Assembly: GCF_947179515.1 (NCBI RefSeq) | Contig: NC_067481.1 | Location: 47,504,400-47,568,399, forward strand | Length of the DNA stretch: 64,000 nt | Source of the DNA: Apodemus sylvaticus | Taxonomy: Eukaryota; Chordata; Mammalia; Rodentia; Muridae | Direction: 5' to 3' | In this document: piece after piece, positions 44,773 through 57,464 of the stretch | How the letters are laid out: every line of letters starts with the position of its first letter | Numbering within the stretch: the first letter of the stretch is position 1 | The notes under the pieces: generated by a model | The model's database searches: none | The model's input: the letters and a program-made list of their open reading frames with translations, nothing else | What the model was told of the DNA's origin: nothing | Program-made: the position numbers and the translations under genes

Positions 44773-45080
44773 GGATGCGGGTGCGGCCGCTCTCTGCGCG
44801 GCGTGCTCGGGCCCGGGTGGCGGCTTGGCCGGCTCTCCCTATTTCTAATCTCCACCCGCCCCGCCCGACCGCCGCCACTCCGGCCCCGCCGGCACAGGCC
44901 GCCCGCCCGCGGCGCTCCCCCGCGTGACCAGCGCGCCGGCCGCGATAGGCGCGGGCAGGAGCTGGGGCGGGGTCTAGCCGTGAGGCTGCCTGGTCCCCTC
45001 TCTGTCCCCGCGGGCGCGGGCAGGGGCCTCCCGCAGGACGTGCACGATGCGGGTCATGGAGCCCAGGTCTTTGGCTGAAG
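44280..45080. promoter_or_regulatory. Tlcd3a: CpG island over Tlcd3a exons 1-2 and promoter
   Basis: The densest CpG region of the window covers coding exons 1 and 2 and about 300 bp upstream. A strong GC box (GGGGCGGGG) lies at 44964-44972. I see no TATA box. No coding exon was recognised on the plus strand to its right, so there is no evidence here for a divergent partner, although CpG promoters often produce short antisense transcripts. Confidence 0.85.
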
Positions 45081-46539
45081 GACCCGGCGGGCTGTGGCCA
45101 TCCGTTCTCCGAACATCGTGGCTTCCAAAGGGAGTGACCATCGCAGGGTGGCTTCTCAGGGATGAATTCCCAAAGAAGCTTCAAAGCCTGTGTTTCCTCC
45201 CTGCTGTTGAACTTGTGGACCTTTTGGCTTTGGGTCCAGATACTACCTGAGTCTTGGAAACTGTGTTGAGGATTACAGCTGTGTCCGTATTTAACAATTC
45301 TTGGGCCAAGTGATTCCACTTTAACTTTAACCTTGAAACTCTCGGGACAGTTCAGTCGTCTTAGTATCACTAGCTTTTCTTGGGAGAGAAACCGCTTTGG
45401 TTTGTAGCTTCCTAACTTCATAAATGTCTGAATGTGTGGTAGGTGGGTCTTAAAATTAATTTAAGTCATTAATGCCCAGTAAAATGGAAAGGTCTCTTCA
45501 AATCACCGGCATGAACACTGCTCTGCAAAGTCTCATTAGAGTGCTTTGGCGGGAACAACTGGGCTCAGCCTTTCTGGGCCACGTATTTCCTCGAATGTGG
45601 AAGGAGGAAGCTGGATACATGCCCTTCAAGGCTTTTCCAATTGAAGTCTTAGGATTCTAGGATCGCTATAAAATAACAGATGGTTTCTGATAGATGCCAA
45701 TAAATTAACATTCGGTTAATCGGTTAATGGTATAGAAAAATGACGAGCATAGATAGCTTTTGCTTGTTTCAATTTGTATATAATTACTGAGTTTGAGATT
45801 TTCTAAACTTTAAAAGGTAATTCCTCTTTTTATTGTAATATTACTATTCCTGGGCTGTGATCCCTTTTGGGTGAAGACAGCTCTTCATATCTCCATATGT
45901 GTTGCTAATGTAGTTTTAGTTGAAATTAAGGTAACAAAGCTCAAAGAGAATCGGGCTGTCATACACTTAGGGCAGACTGCATCCCTGCTTCTCCACTTCA
46001 TGGCTAACATGGATAGTAAAATGAAAAGGACTCTTCAGTTTGGCACCAGGGTGACTCAAAAAATAAGACTCTCCATGTGAACATCTCATCTGTAAACTTT
46101 CCATTGTCTTGCTCCAGAAAACATTTTTGCACTACATGTTCTATCCCCTATGCAGCCCCTGGTCAGCTCCAGATCTCTCTGTGGCAAAAGGTCCTAAGTC
46201 CTTCCTGCTTCCGATAGGAGAGATCAGCAACATACAATAAGCAAGCTGACGGTGGCCAGTGGTGAGGACCAATCCACACAGGAGGGTGTCCGCTGAGCTC
46301 TTATCAACAGGGGTTTCACATATGAAAATAAAAGAAAAATCAGCTTTCAACATTGTGTCCAAAGACGTCACCACAATGTTTAGATTGATTCACCATAAAG
46401 CCAACTAGCATAAATCTGAACTTGATTTTTCAGGTGATCAAACTCCTTTGGGAAAATGATAACGCTGAATCAAAAGCACCGAGCTCTAAGGGAAGGGGAG
46501 GAGAGAGCACTGGGCTAAAATAAAAATCAAAAATAAATG

Positions 46540-46690
46540 AAAGCCAGAAAGTGGTGACCACATCTTTGATCCCAGCACTAGGGAGGCAGAGGCAGGTGGA
46601 TCTCTTGGTCCAAGGACGGCCTGGTCTACAGAGCGAGTTCTAGGACTGTAAGGGCTACACAGAAAATCCCTGTCTCGAAAAACCAAACCA
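46540..46690 (+). repeat. B1 SINE
   Basis: agccagaaagtggtgaccacatctttgatcccagcactagggagg opens a diverged B1 that ends tccctgtctcgaaaaacc. A reverse-strand B1 remnant follows at about 46905-47045. Confidence 0.8.
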
Positions 46691-47085
46691 AAACAAAACG
46701 ACAGCAACAGCCACAAACCTGTTCATCCTTGGAAGGATTTTTTTTCCATGTTGAGTGTCCAGCCCACAGCCTTCTACTTGCCAAGCATGTCTGTGTTCAA
46801 CTGCCGAGTTACACTCCCAGCCTGCTTCAAGCCTTCAACATTTCCTACTCCACAAAGGTTTTTCTGTTCTTCCAGGCAGATTTATAAATTCATTTTCTAA
46901 TGAGTCTTTAAAAAAAAAAAAAGGTCTGTAAAATGTAGCCTCACTAACCTGGAACTCACTATATAGACCATTCTGGATTCAAACTCACAGAGATCTACTT
47001 ACCTCTGTTGTCTTTGTATTCTGTATCTCAAACTGGCATGACACCTTTCAAGGGTTCAATAAATGATAATTTAAAAACTGTATGT

Positions 47086-47268
47086 CAGGGGCTGGAGAGA
47101 TGGCTCAGCGGTTAAGAGCATTGACTGCTCTTCTGAAGGTCCTGATTTCAAATCCCAGCAACTACATGGTGGCTCACAACCATCCATAATGAGATCTGAT
47201 GCCCTCTTCTGGTACAGTCTGAAGATAGTTACAGTGTACTTACATAGAATAATAAATCTTAGGGCTGG
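47086..47268 (+). repeat. B2 SINE
   Basis: caggggctggagagatggctcagcggttaagagcattgactgctc opens a near-consensus B2 that ends cttacatagaataataaatctt. A second, partly deleted B2 (head and tail without the middle) follows directly at about 47268-47400. Confidence 0.9.
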
Positions 47269-47755
47269 AGGGAGTGGGGCCAGAGCGAGCAGAAGTCCTG
47301 AGGTCAATTCCCAGCAACCACAAGACGGCTCACAACCATTTGTACAGCTACAGTGTACTCATATGCATAAACTAAATAAATAAATTAAAAAAATAAATAA
47401 AACTGTATGTCAAAAAACTATACAATATGTTAGGTGCTACAACAGAATCTTTGCAAAAGTGGATTAAATCCCTACAACAAATCTGCTGCTGTGTGAAAGA
47501 GTTGGGAAGGGGAAATGGGAGTCAGACCAGAGCAACTAAAGAACTACTCCAGGCCACACTGCTGGCAGCAGAACTGGGATTGAGCTTAGTACTTTCTGCC
47601 TTCTGCTTAACAAGTGTATTGCTTTTAAACTTGATAATTTAGAGTAATACTCTTTCAATATGGTTTCAGAGTAATAACTACATAATTACTGTTCCTCATT
47701 GTTCACTTGCAAATTTTAAATGTAGGAGTTTATGGGCACTAATGCTTTTTTAAAA

Positions 47756-47756
<1 letters not shown>

Positions 47757-47793
<37 letters not shown>

Positions 47794-47799
47794 GAGAAT

Positions 47800-47832
<33 letters not shown>
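47757..47832. repeat. (TG)n followed by (GA)n compound microsatellite
   Basis: About 16 TG units pass through a short mixed stretch into about 13 GA units. The junction joins an alternating purine-pyrimidine tract to a pure purine tract. Confidence 0.93.
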
Positions 47833-47834
<2 letters not shown>

Positions 47835-48295
47835 ACTGCCACAACACATAGGGCTCGCTAGAGGAACACCAGAGCCCTGCTCTATCACCCCTGCCTCATT
47901 CCTTTGAGGCTCGGGCCTCTCAACGAACATGGGGTGAGACCAGCTCCAGCGAGCTCAGGAATCCTGTTTTCATTCCCATCAGCCCTGGGGGTAGAGTGTC
48001 CACGCCACACCTAGCTTTCTGTATCCGCACTAGGGATTCAAACCCAAGCCTTTGTGCTTGTGCATCCATCAATCACTCTCAGACCCTGGCCTTTGCTCCA
48101 GCCCTAATGTTACTAGTGACACTAAAGAGAAACATATTATTACTTTTTGCCCACAAAGAAACCTCAATGGGAACGGGAAGCTCACTTGCCACCCAATTAA
48201 AACCAGGGCCTCCTGATGGATTCTAGGATTATTTCAACTGCTTCCCACCACAGTAGTAGGAGTTCTGGACTTTACAATGTGCTAATTGAATGGGT

Positions 48296-48470
48296 TTCCA
48301 GGGTGAAACTTGGGTCATATGTGATAGTACACATTTGTAATCCTAGCACTTGGGAGGCTAAGGCAGGAGGATTGCAGTAAATTCAAGAAAAGCCTGAGAT
48401 ACACAGCAAGTTCCAGGTGAACTGGGCCATATAACAAGATTCTGTTTCAAAAAAAAAAAAAAAAATCAAG
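48296..48470 (+). repeat. B1-like SINE with poly(A)
   Basis: gtcatatgtgatagtacacatttgtaatcctagcacttgggaggctaaggcagg leads to ttctgtttc and an A tail. The bases tcaagggtgaaacttgg after the tail echo ccagggtgaaacttggg before the element; the shared agggtgaaacttgg is a probable target-site duplication. Confidence 0.8.
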
Positions 48471-49224
48471 GGTGAAACTTGGATGCTAATTGCCAAGTTA
48501 AGTCTCCTTTACTGGACTCAGATTCTCATGGCGGAGAGACGGCTTGGTGAAGTGTAAAGCGCCTGTTGCATTAAGCAGAGGAACCTGAATTCCATCCTGT
48601 CAGACATCAACTTTGCATAGTGGTGAGCTTGAGGCCCCAGCTCTAGAGACAGGAACAGGCAGATCCCTGGTACTTGGAGTACAATCAGCTTAGCCCCTGG
48701 AGAGCCCTGGGCCAATGAGACCCTGTCTCAGAACCACAATCTGAAAGGCACTTGAGGATTGAAATTTGAGGTTGTTTTCTGACCTCCGCAGAAACAGACA
48801 GATTCTTTGAACAGGAAATCATAAAGACCCGGTTTGGGAAGGCTGCGTGAGGCGTCCACCATTGAAGCATGGGATCCTATTCTTGGGTCCTCTCCCATCC
48901 CCCGGGCCGCCTGGACATCATTAGCAGACGGGATACAGAGGCTCTCCCTATGACTGCTTCCCAGACATAAACTGAAAATATCTTGTTTCCTTGTGAAATA
49001 TTTGCAAATTCCCAGGGGGCTACCATATATGTGCTGTGTGGACTACTCCCCTTCATCAAAGAGATCAGCTTCCTGCCCAGGAAAGTGCTCCTACAAGGAA
49101 ACAATTGGGATTCACACACAAACATCTTTAGTTTGAGTTTAGGGGTCACATACACTCATATGCTTTAAAAATCCTAATAGAGAACATGAAATCTTGAAGT
49201 CCATTATTTTGTTTGGGACTACAT

Positions 49225-49251
49225 TTTTTTTTTTTTTTTTTTTTTTTTTTT
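49225..49251. repeat. Poly(T) tract
   Basis: An almost pure run of about 27 T, not attached to a recognisable B1 body, could be the tail of a severely truncated minus-strand retroposon. Confidence 0.8.
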
Positions 49252-49356
49252 GTCACATAAGGGATGAAACAGAAACAGAGTTGGGAGGAGGGCCAGAAAA
49301 TAAACTGAAAAGAAGGCCAGGGGAAAAAACACAGGAAAATGATTAGGAAAGACCAA

Positions 49357-49502
49357 GTGGGATTGGAGAAATGGCTCAGCGGTTAAGAGCACAGACTACT
49401 CTAGAAGAGGAACCCGAGTTCAGTTTCCAGCACCTACACAGGGCAGCTTACAGCCACCTGTAACTCCAGCTGCAGCTCTTTTGGCCTCTGAGGGCACCTG
49501 TA

Positions 49503-49593
<91 letters not shown>
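49357..49593 (+). repeat. B2-type SINE ending in (CT)n(CA)n
   Basis: gattggagaaatggctcagcggttaagagcacagactac starts the SINE. At about 49506 it turns into about 23 CT units and then about 20 CA units (49553-49593). The compound repeat has replaced the usual 3' end. Confidence 0.88.
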
Positions 49594-49594
<1 letters not shown>

Positions 49595-51234
49595 ATATTT
49601 TTATAGAAAGGCCAAAATAGTTTTAGAGAATAAAGCAAGATCTACCCCAAGCCTGGGGCACATAGACACGGAGATACGAATCCACAGACTGACAAAAGGA
49701 TACAAGACACCAAGAAAGATGCAAAGAGGTATACAAAAAGGAAAAGAATGTAGTCCTTTTCTGGACCACTGTTTCCTTTAGGTAAGTACCCACAAAAGTC
49801 ACATAGCAGAAATAAGGAGCTGACTTGCCATTAGGGCTGAAGGTGTGGCTAGGGAGGCAACCACCCTCCTCCCACAGCCCCGCACTGATGAGTGCCTGCT
49901 GTTAGCACAGATGCTAGTGACTGGAAGGCAGTCATTGCAGACAGCACTGAGGCTGGGGATTTGCAGCTTGCAACTAAACTCAAGCTGTGTGACCTGGAGA
50001 AAGCAGCTTTAGCTCCATGATGGGGATTGGGCAGTTCTACCTGCCTCACAGGGTTACTTGAATCAAAGCTTCATGTTCACCTGTGTGCTGGGCATGACAA
50101 GGCATATTGCCCCTTGTCTTGGCTGCCTGCAGCCCAGTTCTCTGCTGTTAAGTATTCTGGTTTGAGTGTGAAATACCGTGAGAGCTCATGTGTGGAACGC
50201 ATGGTACCCAGGGCAGTAATGTGATGAGGTAGGGCCTTCGCTCTCATCCAGGGATTAGTCCATTGATGGGATCAGAGCTTAATGGGCTACTAGGTGTGGT
50301 GGGAACTTAAGGAGGCAGGGTTTAGTAAATACACTATAAGGGTGTATTTTGTCTGCATCCCTGCCCCCTTCTCTCCCTACAGCTTTGTTCTGCCTCTCAG
50401 CAAGCTCAAACTCAGAGGTACCAAATGACCAGGAATGGAAACTCTGAAACAGCACCAACATGGATTCTCATTGGTGATTTACACTGACTGCTTTTGTTTT
50501 GTTTGTTTGTTTTTACCATAGAAAGCTAACAAAATAAGCACCTGTTAGATTAAAGCTATCCATGACTAGCCTTAAGTAGCCTAAACCAGCTCCAAACTTC
50601 CATTTTCCTTGGTCCCGTCCTGGTCTATTTGCAAAAGCAAACTGTGGGTCCTCTAGGAAGTACGGTCACACCCCAAGCACATGGTTTCTGCAAACAGTAT
50701 TCACAGGCACACACCCCAGGGAAGTCTTTGCTCTGTGCGCAGTGATAATGATCTTGTCAATAAAACCATAATTCACACAAAGGGCTGATTATAAAGTGCT
50801 TGCCTTTAAGTATTATTTCATATTTCTGAAGTCTTTCACATGCAAATTTCTTTTGTAAAAAGCCAAAAATGTAGATTGTCTGTAGGTCATAGTGACCTAA
50901 AGGCACTAAACTCATGTTTTAAGCTGTTCAAGGACACTGAGCCATTAGGGAAATTACTTTGAACTGAGGAGAGCTAGAAAATCCCTGTGAATAAGCACTG
51001 CTGCTTTCCTAAGTTAGAAATAAGACCAGAAAGGTTTGATGTCTTCTATCTCATAGTAATTCTACAAAAGGTTGGGTAGTAATTCGATAAAAGGTTTATT
51101 GTTTGCTTAAGTCAGATGACTTTCTGTATTGTTTTCTGATTATAATTAAAAAAATAAAACATGCCCATCAGATAATAATAATCATAAATAGTAATGCTAT
51201 ATTTTGGTAGAATACTCCCCAATCATCTTCATTT

Positions 51235-51412
51235 TATTTATTTTATTATTTGAGGTAGGGTCAAACTATGTAGCTCTGTCTGGTCTGGAACTCTCTATGT
51301 AGACCAGGCTAGCCTCAGACTCTCAGAGATCCACCTGCCTCTGCCTCAGCCTTTGGAGTGCTGGGACTAGAATCATGAAATAGAATGTTAGGCATGTGCT
51401 ACTATGTTTAGC
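51235..51412 (-). repeat. B1 SINE, minus strand, diverged
   Basis: (ATTTT)n precedes gaggtagggtcaaactatgtagctctgtctggtctggaactctctatgtagaccaggctagcctcagac. A related reverse B1 lies at about 51640-51780. Confidence 0.75.
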
Positions 51413-51819
51413 CAACACTTTCAGGTAGTACATATTTGATTGAGATGATATTTAAAACTAAAGTACTAATAATTCATAAGCACTTTTGATGTTACTTAGA
51501 ATTTCACAAACTTCATTTTTAATAGCTTATAAGTAATTTGACATTTGGGTTTAATTGCTATGTATTATATAATTTAAATGCTAATTTCTAGATTATTACC
51601 ATTATCTTTCAAAGAGAAGAGGCTATGTTTCTATTTTTGTTGTTTTTCTTTTGAGGCAGGGTGTCACTATGTTTCCCTGACTGGTCTGGGACTTACTATG
51701 TAGACCAGGCTAGCCTCAGACTCACTGAGATCTACTGGCTTTGCCTTCTGAGTGCTCTATGTCTGTCTTCATTTTGGGTTGTTGCTTTGTCTTTTATTTT
51801 TAAAAAAAAAAAATAGGTT

Positions 51820-51965
51820 TTAAGCCGGGCGGTGGTGGCGCACGCCTGTAATCCCAGCACTCTGGGAGGCAGAGTCAGGCAGATTTCAGAGTTCCAGGAC
51901 AGCCAGGGCTACACAGAGAAACCCTGTCTCGAAAAAACCAAAATCCAAAAAAGAAAAAGAAAAGG
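51820..51965 (+). repeat. B1 SINE with internal deletion
   Basis: taagccgggcggtggtggcgcacgcctgtaatcccagcactctgggagg is near-consensus. The element then jumps from gcagatttcagagttc to caggacagccagggctac, losing about 30 bp that includes the gaggccagcctggtctac segment. The left half is otherwise young-looking. Confidence 0.9.
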
Positions 51966-52432
51966 TTTTATTTATTTGTTTGTTTGTTTGTTTGTTTGTT
52001 TGTGTGAAGGGGCAGAGGTCAACCTCAAGCTGCCATCCCTAGGGTAAGTTCTTTGTTTGGAAGCAGGGATCTCTCTTTGGGCCACAGGGCTAGCTGTTAG
52101 GTTAGGCTGGCTGGCCAGTGAGCCCCTTTCTCTACCTCTCCAGTGCTGGGATTCTAAGTGTGGACCATACACCTGGCCTTTTCTGTTTTAAAAATGTGAG
52201 CTCTAGGCTCAAACTCAGGTCCTCGTGTTCACACAATAAGCTCATTGTTGACTGAGCCATCTCCCTGGCCCCATTTGTTTTACTGTGTAGTCAGGCTGGC
52301 CTCAAACTTGGTTCCCCTGAGTTCGCTTGCTGAGCACCACCATTCTGAGCTGACTGGCTTCTGCGTTTATTCACAGGCCAACAGAAACAAGGCTTTTTTC
52401 CTGGTAACTTTTATTTTAAAAATATCCAGAGT

Positions 52433-52607
52433 CAGCTGGGCGGTGTGGCGCACGCCTGTAATCCCAGCACTCTGGGAGGCAGAGGCAGGCGGATCTCTGA
52501 GTTTGAGGCCAGCCTGGTCTACAGAGTGAGTTCCAGGACAGCCAGGGCTACACAGAGAAACCCTGTCTCGAATAAAAAACCAAATCCAAAAATTCCACAA
52601 AAAAAAA
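52433..52607 (+). repeat. B1 SINE, near-consensus
   Basis: gctgggcggtgtggcgcacgcctgtaatcccagcactctggg through the full body to ccctgtctcg with an A-rich tail is one of the best-preserved B1 copies in the window. It lies directly beside the split B2. Confidence 0.92.
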
Positions 52608-53297
52608 AGATTTATTTATTTATCACATATAAGTACACTGTAGCTGTTATTTCCTGGGTTTCAGCTCCTGCATAGCTCGCCAAAGTTATTTCCCCAATTT
52701 CAGCATCATTGTTATGTTGATAAAAAGAGAAAGAGATTTAGAGAGAATGGTATACAGAGGTGTGGGAGAAGGTGGTACCTAGGCAGGGCCATGTCCAGGC
52801 ATCCCTTCCCCGGAGGGACCAGACACACACAGACATGGTATAGAGTAGAGTTTATTTAGGGCAGAGGATGGGAGTTAATGGGGTAGTGGAGGCAGAGAAA
52901 GGCAGAGAGAGGGAGAGAGTAGAAAGGTGGAGGCTGGCCAAGACCACATGGAGAGAAGGGGAGGGGAGGAGAGTCCAAGAGGGGCAAGAGGAGTAAGAGG
53001 TAAAACTGCAAGGGGTAAGAGAAAGAAGAGGGGGCCCGGCACCCTCTTTTATAGGCCAGGCCTACATGGCTGTTGCCAGACAACTGTGGGGCGGGGCATA
53101 CTGGCTATTGCCAGGTAATTGTGGGGTGGAGCTTAGACAGAACCCTAACAGTAGCTGTCTTCAGACACACGGGAAGAGTACATCAGATCTCATTACAGAT
53201 GGTTGTGAGCCACCATGTGGTTGTTGGGATTTGAACTCAGGACCTCTGGAAGAGCAGTCAGTGCTCTTAACCCCTGAGCCATCTCTCCAGCCCCTTA
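52608..53297 (-). repeat. B2 SINE split by a solitary LTR
   Basis: The left piece (gatttatttatttatcacatataagtacactgtagc, to 52644) and the right piece (gtagctgtcttcagacacac through gccatctctccagcccc, from 53151) together make one reverse-complement B2. The 506 bp between them is a foreign insertion. The B2 is therefore older than the inserted element. Confidence 0.92.
52645..53150 (-). mobile_element. Solitary LTR of an endogenous retrovirus-like element
   Basis: The 506-bp insert has the inverted ends TGTTA...TAACA and is flanked by the 5-bp direct repeat GTAGC (52640-52644 and 53151-53155). On the minus strand a TATAAAA box (plus-strand ttttata at 53046-53052) is followed about 190 bp on by AATAAA (plus tttatt at 52853-52858). 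That spacing is as expected for the U3-R layout of an LTR. No internal retroviral sequence remains, so it is a recombination-derived solo LTR. I do not assign a family name. Confidence 0.88.
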
Positions 53298-54510
53298 CTT
53301 AAACATCTTACTTGGGGAGGAACCGCCATACAGGGCAACAGGAACCTGAGCAGCAAGGTCACCATGTGGCCTCTGAATGTCGCCACTCTGATGGGCCTCA
53401 CAAGTGTTGGTAATTAGTCTACAGAGTGAACTGTGAGTTGTGAGCCTGGCTGAGACAGCTGCCTACAGGAAGAAAAAAGTCCTCATGTTACTAAGTAACA
53501 CGAGGGGGCTGCCTGGCAGAGGCCTTAGGAAGATCTGGGGAGTTTTGAGAAGTGTAAGTGCTAGGCAGAAGGCGGGAGAGCCAGCGCTGGTCAGGATGCT
53601 CCTGCCCTCCTCCCGCACTGTTTACATCTCACTCTGAGCTGTTACTTTTAGCTTGATGGTGCTGCATGCTTTCCCATATTCATCATTACTGCGCGTATAT
53701 TGTGTGTGTGTTGTATGTATTGTGTGTGTGTGTATACTTGCTCATGTGGAGGTGAGAGGGCAACGTTCAAAAGTCCATCCTCCCCTTCTGATGTGGGGCC
53801 CAGGGATGGAACTTGGGTAGTAAATACATTACCCACCAGACATCTCACTGGTCCCTCTGTGCTTACTGTCAAATGAACCGGCTGCTGTTTAAGTTCTACT
53901 ATTGGCACTTTTGTAACTATTATAAAACTATTATAATCTCTTTATAGCACAAGAATAAACTCTCAGAAGGGCACCAACATTGCAAAGCATGAAAGGCCTG
54001 TTGAGATTACTGTTTTCTACTATCATTAATTTAGCAAGAAAAATGAAAAAATAGTTGAAGAACAGGATATGCTAATTTAAGGTGGTGAGATAGATACAAG
54101 ATCAATACACAAATATAAATGTCATTGAGCAATGACTACTGGAAAATATAATGGAAAAAGGATTATTTAAAACTTTGTTAGTTGGGCTTAGTGGTGCATG
54201 TCTTTAATCCTAGCACTCAAGATGTAGAGACAAGCAGATTTTTATGAGTTGAAGATCAAGTTCCAGGACAGCCAGGGCTATATAAAGACACCCTGTCTCA
54301 AAAAATAAACAACAAAAAAATTATAAAACAGTACAGGTGTGGTAGCACACACTTATAATAATTCCAGCACTTGGAAAGGAGAATCAGGAGGAATGGTATT
54401 TCTTTGGGGAAGGAGATTATAATCTAGTTTGATTTCTCCCTCCCCTTTCTTCCCTCCAGACCCTCCTAGAGATCCCTCCCTCCCTCCCACGTTCCCTCAA
54501 CTCCATGGCC

Positions 54511-54538
54511 TCTTTTTTTTTTTTTTTTTTTTTTTTTT
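54511..54538. repeat. Poly(T) tract
   Basis: About 28 T lie in AT-rich DNA. The bases on either side are not a recognisable SINE. Degraded B1-like sequence on the plus strand lies nearby at about 54180-54315. Confidence 0.75.
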
Positions 54539-55204
54539 GGCTTGGAAGATAAATATCATAAGGTGGCCTTTGGCTACATGTTGGGTTGAAGGCTAGCCTG
54601 AGGTACCTAGGATACTGATAAAATTGTTTATCAGTAGTAGAGATACTGAGATAACATAATTTAAGGTGGCTACACACAAGAACAATATACAAATATAAAT
54701 GACTTCATATGAGCAATGAATATTAATTAGAAAATACAACAGAAAAAGGATTTTATATACTACATTATATATGTGTGATATATATGTATACATATACCAT
54801 ACATATGAATATAATGGCTGGTTTTAGGTCTAATAAGAAATATGCAAGAGTTATAGAAAAGCAACTATATAACTACCAAAATACATGAATGCCTAAATAA
54901 GTAGAGTGTGGCCCTATGATGAAGGATTCAATATTATAAATGTTGATTTACTCTTAGTTGATGTACAAACTCAATGTGATCTTAATTAAAACCCAACTTT
55001 AGCAAACTAGAGATAATGTAGGAAAAAAAGCCAAGAAATACTTGACTAAAAGAGCCTGGGGAAAGAGAAAGAGTTTTTCCTGAACACATCAACATACTTT
55101 GTAACTAATCATAATTACCACAACACACTTTGTAACTCACCATAACTAACTAAAGCAGTAAGGAAGAAACAACGGCCTCAGGGGAACCAGACAGCCTTCA
55201 ATTG

Positions 55205-55345
55205 TTGCATATTTGGTTGTTTTTTGTGACAGGGTTCTGTGTAGCCCAGGCTGGCCTCCGATTGAGTAGCTGAGGATGGCCTGAGGATCCTCCTGCTTCT
55301 GCCTCCTGAGTGCCAGGGTCACAGGCCTGCGCCACTTCATGGCGT
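55205..55345 (-). repeat. B1 SINE, minus strand, diverged
   Basis: ggttgttttttgtgacagggttctgtgtagcccaggctggcctc leads into a degraded 5' half ending cacaggcctgcgccac. Confidence 0.7.
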
Positions 55346-56834
55346 TTCTGGCCAGCACCATCTGAACTGTCTCCAGCCCTGGTTTCAGGTCTTTGAGGTT
55401 TAGCCTCTTACATGGTGCAGGTTGGCTGCACTCACTGTGTAACCAAGAATGACTCTGAACTCCTGATCCTCCTGTCTCCACCTCCTGCATTACAGAAGTT
55501 TAGTCTGGTTCTTTCTCCCAGCCCCGTGTTCACAGAAATGAGACTCAGACTCAAAATATATTTACAAATACCTTGGCCATATCTCAGATCGTAACAGATT
55601 AACCCATTTATTTTAGTCTACATTCTGTCATGTGGCTGATTACCTGCGCTCAGGTGCCATGCGTCAGTCTCCTCACATCATCCCAAGTGGAGCCTGGGTG
55701 GAGCCCAGAATTCTTTCTTCTCTTAGATGGTCCACTTTCTGTTCTACTCTTTCCTATACACCATATATTTGTTTTTTTTTAATTTTTTATTTTTAACTGA
55801 CAGGTGATGCATCTATACAACACATAAGATACTCTCTCCACACTGCATGTTGGGACTACAAGCATGCCATGTTATATCCAGTTGTGGGGTGCTGAGGACA
55901 GGACCCAGGGTCTTGTGCATACATACAGGCCAGCAATCTATAAACTGAACTACAACCCCAGGCCAATGTTTATATGTGGCAAGTATATTAGGACTAGCAA
56001 TAAAACTATAGAAATTACTAACCTTCTATTTGGAAAACTCTTAATTCTAAAATTAGAAGTTAAAATTTGTTTGAGACGTGGTTTTACTCTACTCCAGTCT
56101 GGCCTCAAACCTCTGGCCATCCTCTTGCCTCCGGCTCTCCAAGGCTGGAATTACAGTATGAGCCACTATGCTGGGCACATTTTTGTGGTATCAAGGATTG
56201 AACCTGGGGCCATGTGCCCACCAAGCAAGTGAGCTATGGCCTCAGCCCCAGAAGCTAAATTGTCCCTCATAACTAACTCACCTCCACCTAGAGCCTCCAA
56301 ATGTGATCACTTGGTAACTAATAAAGGGCTAAGGCGAGGCCATTGTAGATTAAAGTGGAACCTACCCTGAGACATTATTAACCTGAGAGTCTCCTTACAA
56401 TAGACAGAAAAGGACTCCAGGCGACATGGGAGCTGTGGATGTTCAGACTGTAATGCTGAGGTCTTAGCCAGAGGCCCAGGGCTGCTGGCCACTACCAGGG
56501 CCTGAGGAGCAAGACTGAGAAGACTTTTTCCCTCAGAGCCTCCTCCAAGATGGAACCAACCCTACAAATAGTGTTTCAAGGCTCTGGTCTCTAGAGCTGT
56601 GAGAAATGTCTATTTGATAATCTACCCAGCTATGGCAATGCAGCACGCTAGCTCTAAGAAACAAATGTTCAGGGGTATTAAATGTCAAACACTGCAAAGG
56701 CAGTTGAAGAAATTTTAAATATTATTTTTATCATTTACAGGGAAGAGAAAAAAAATCCCAAACAAGACACAAGCCCCAGGCGTGAGTAGGGGTTTAGACT
56801 AGAGTGGGACGGTCAGATCTGCTACATCTCACAG

Positions 56835-57010
56835 CAGTGAGGCCAGAGAGATGGCTCAGAAGTGTAAGTGCTTCCCACCAGGCCTGGCAACCTGTGAATT
56901 TCATCTCCAGGACCCACACGGTAGAGAAAGAACCAACTCTCACAACTGATTCATCACATACATGCTCACTCACATGCATGTGGTGCACAAATAAATATCT
57001 TTATAAGTTT
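56835..57010 (+). repeat. tRNA-derived SINE (B3/B4-like)
   Basis: gtgaggccagagagatggctcagaagtgtaagtgcttcccaccaggcctggcaacc is a typical rodent tRNA-derived head. The body keeps ccaggacccacacgg and the tail is aaataaatatctttataag. Confidence 0.8.
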
Positions 57011-57464
57011 TAAAAATAATTAATCAAATCATAAAGACTAGAAATAGAAGAAATACAACAGGCCAATACAAACTTTGTAATATTTAAATAACTGATGCTA
57101 TCTAAAAGGCTAAAGACTAAAAGACATAGGCATCATTTAATAGTGCTAATATAAGATAAATATGTATTAAAAGGATATTGATGCTTGGCATGTGGTATGT
57201 AACTCTATAATACCAGCACTTGGGAGGTTGAGGCAGGAGGATCATGAATTTGAGGTCCTGGGGTGCACAACCAAAAACATTTTAAAACTCTAAATAACTA
57301 GTAACACTAAATATTTCACAGAATGTTCTAACTATAACACAATGGAATACTAGATAGACATTAAAGAGAACGATTAATAGGTTGTGCCTCTGTGGTACAA
57401 TGCTTGTGGAGCATACACAAGACCCTGCATTCCATCTTCTCCACTGGGGGTGGGAGAACAGATG

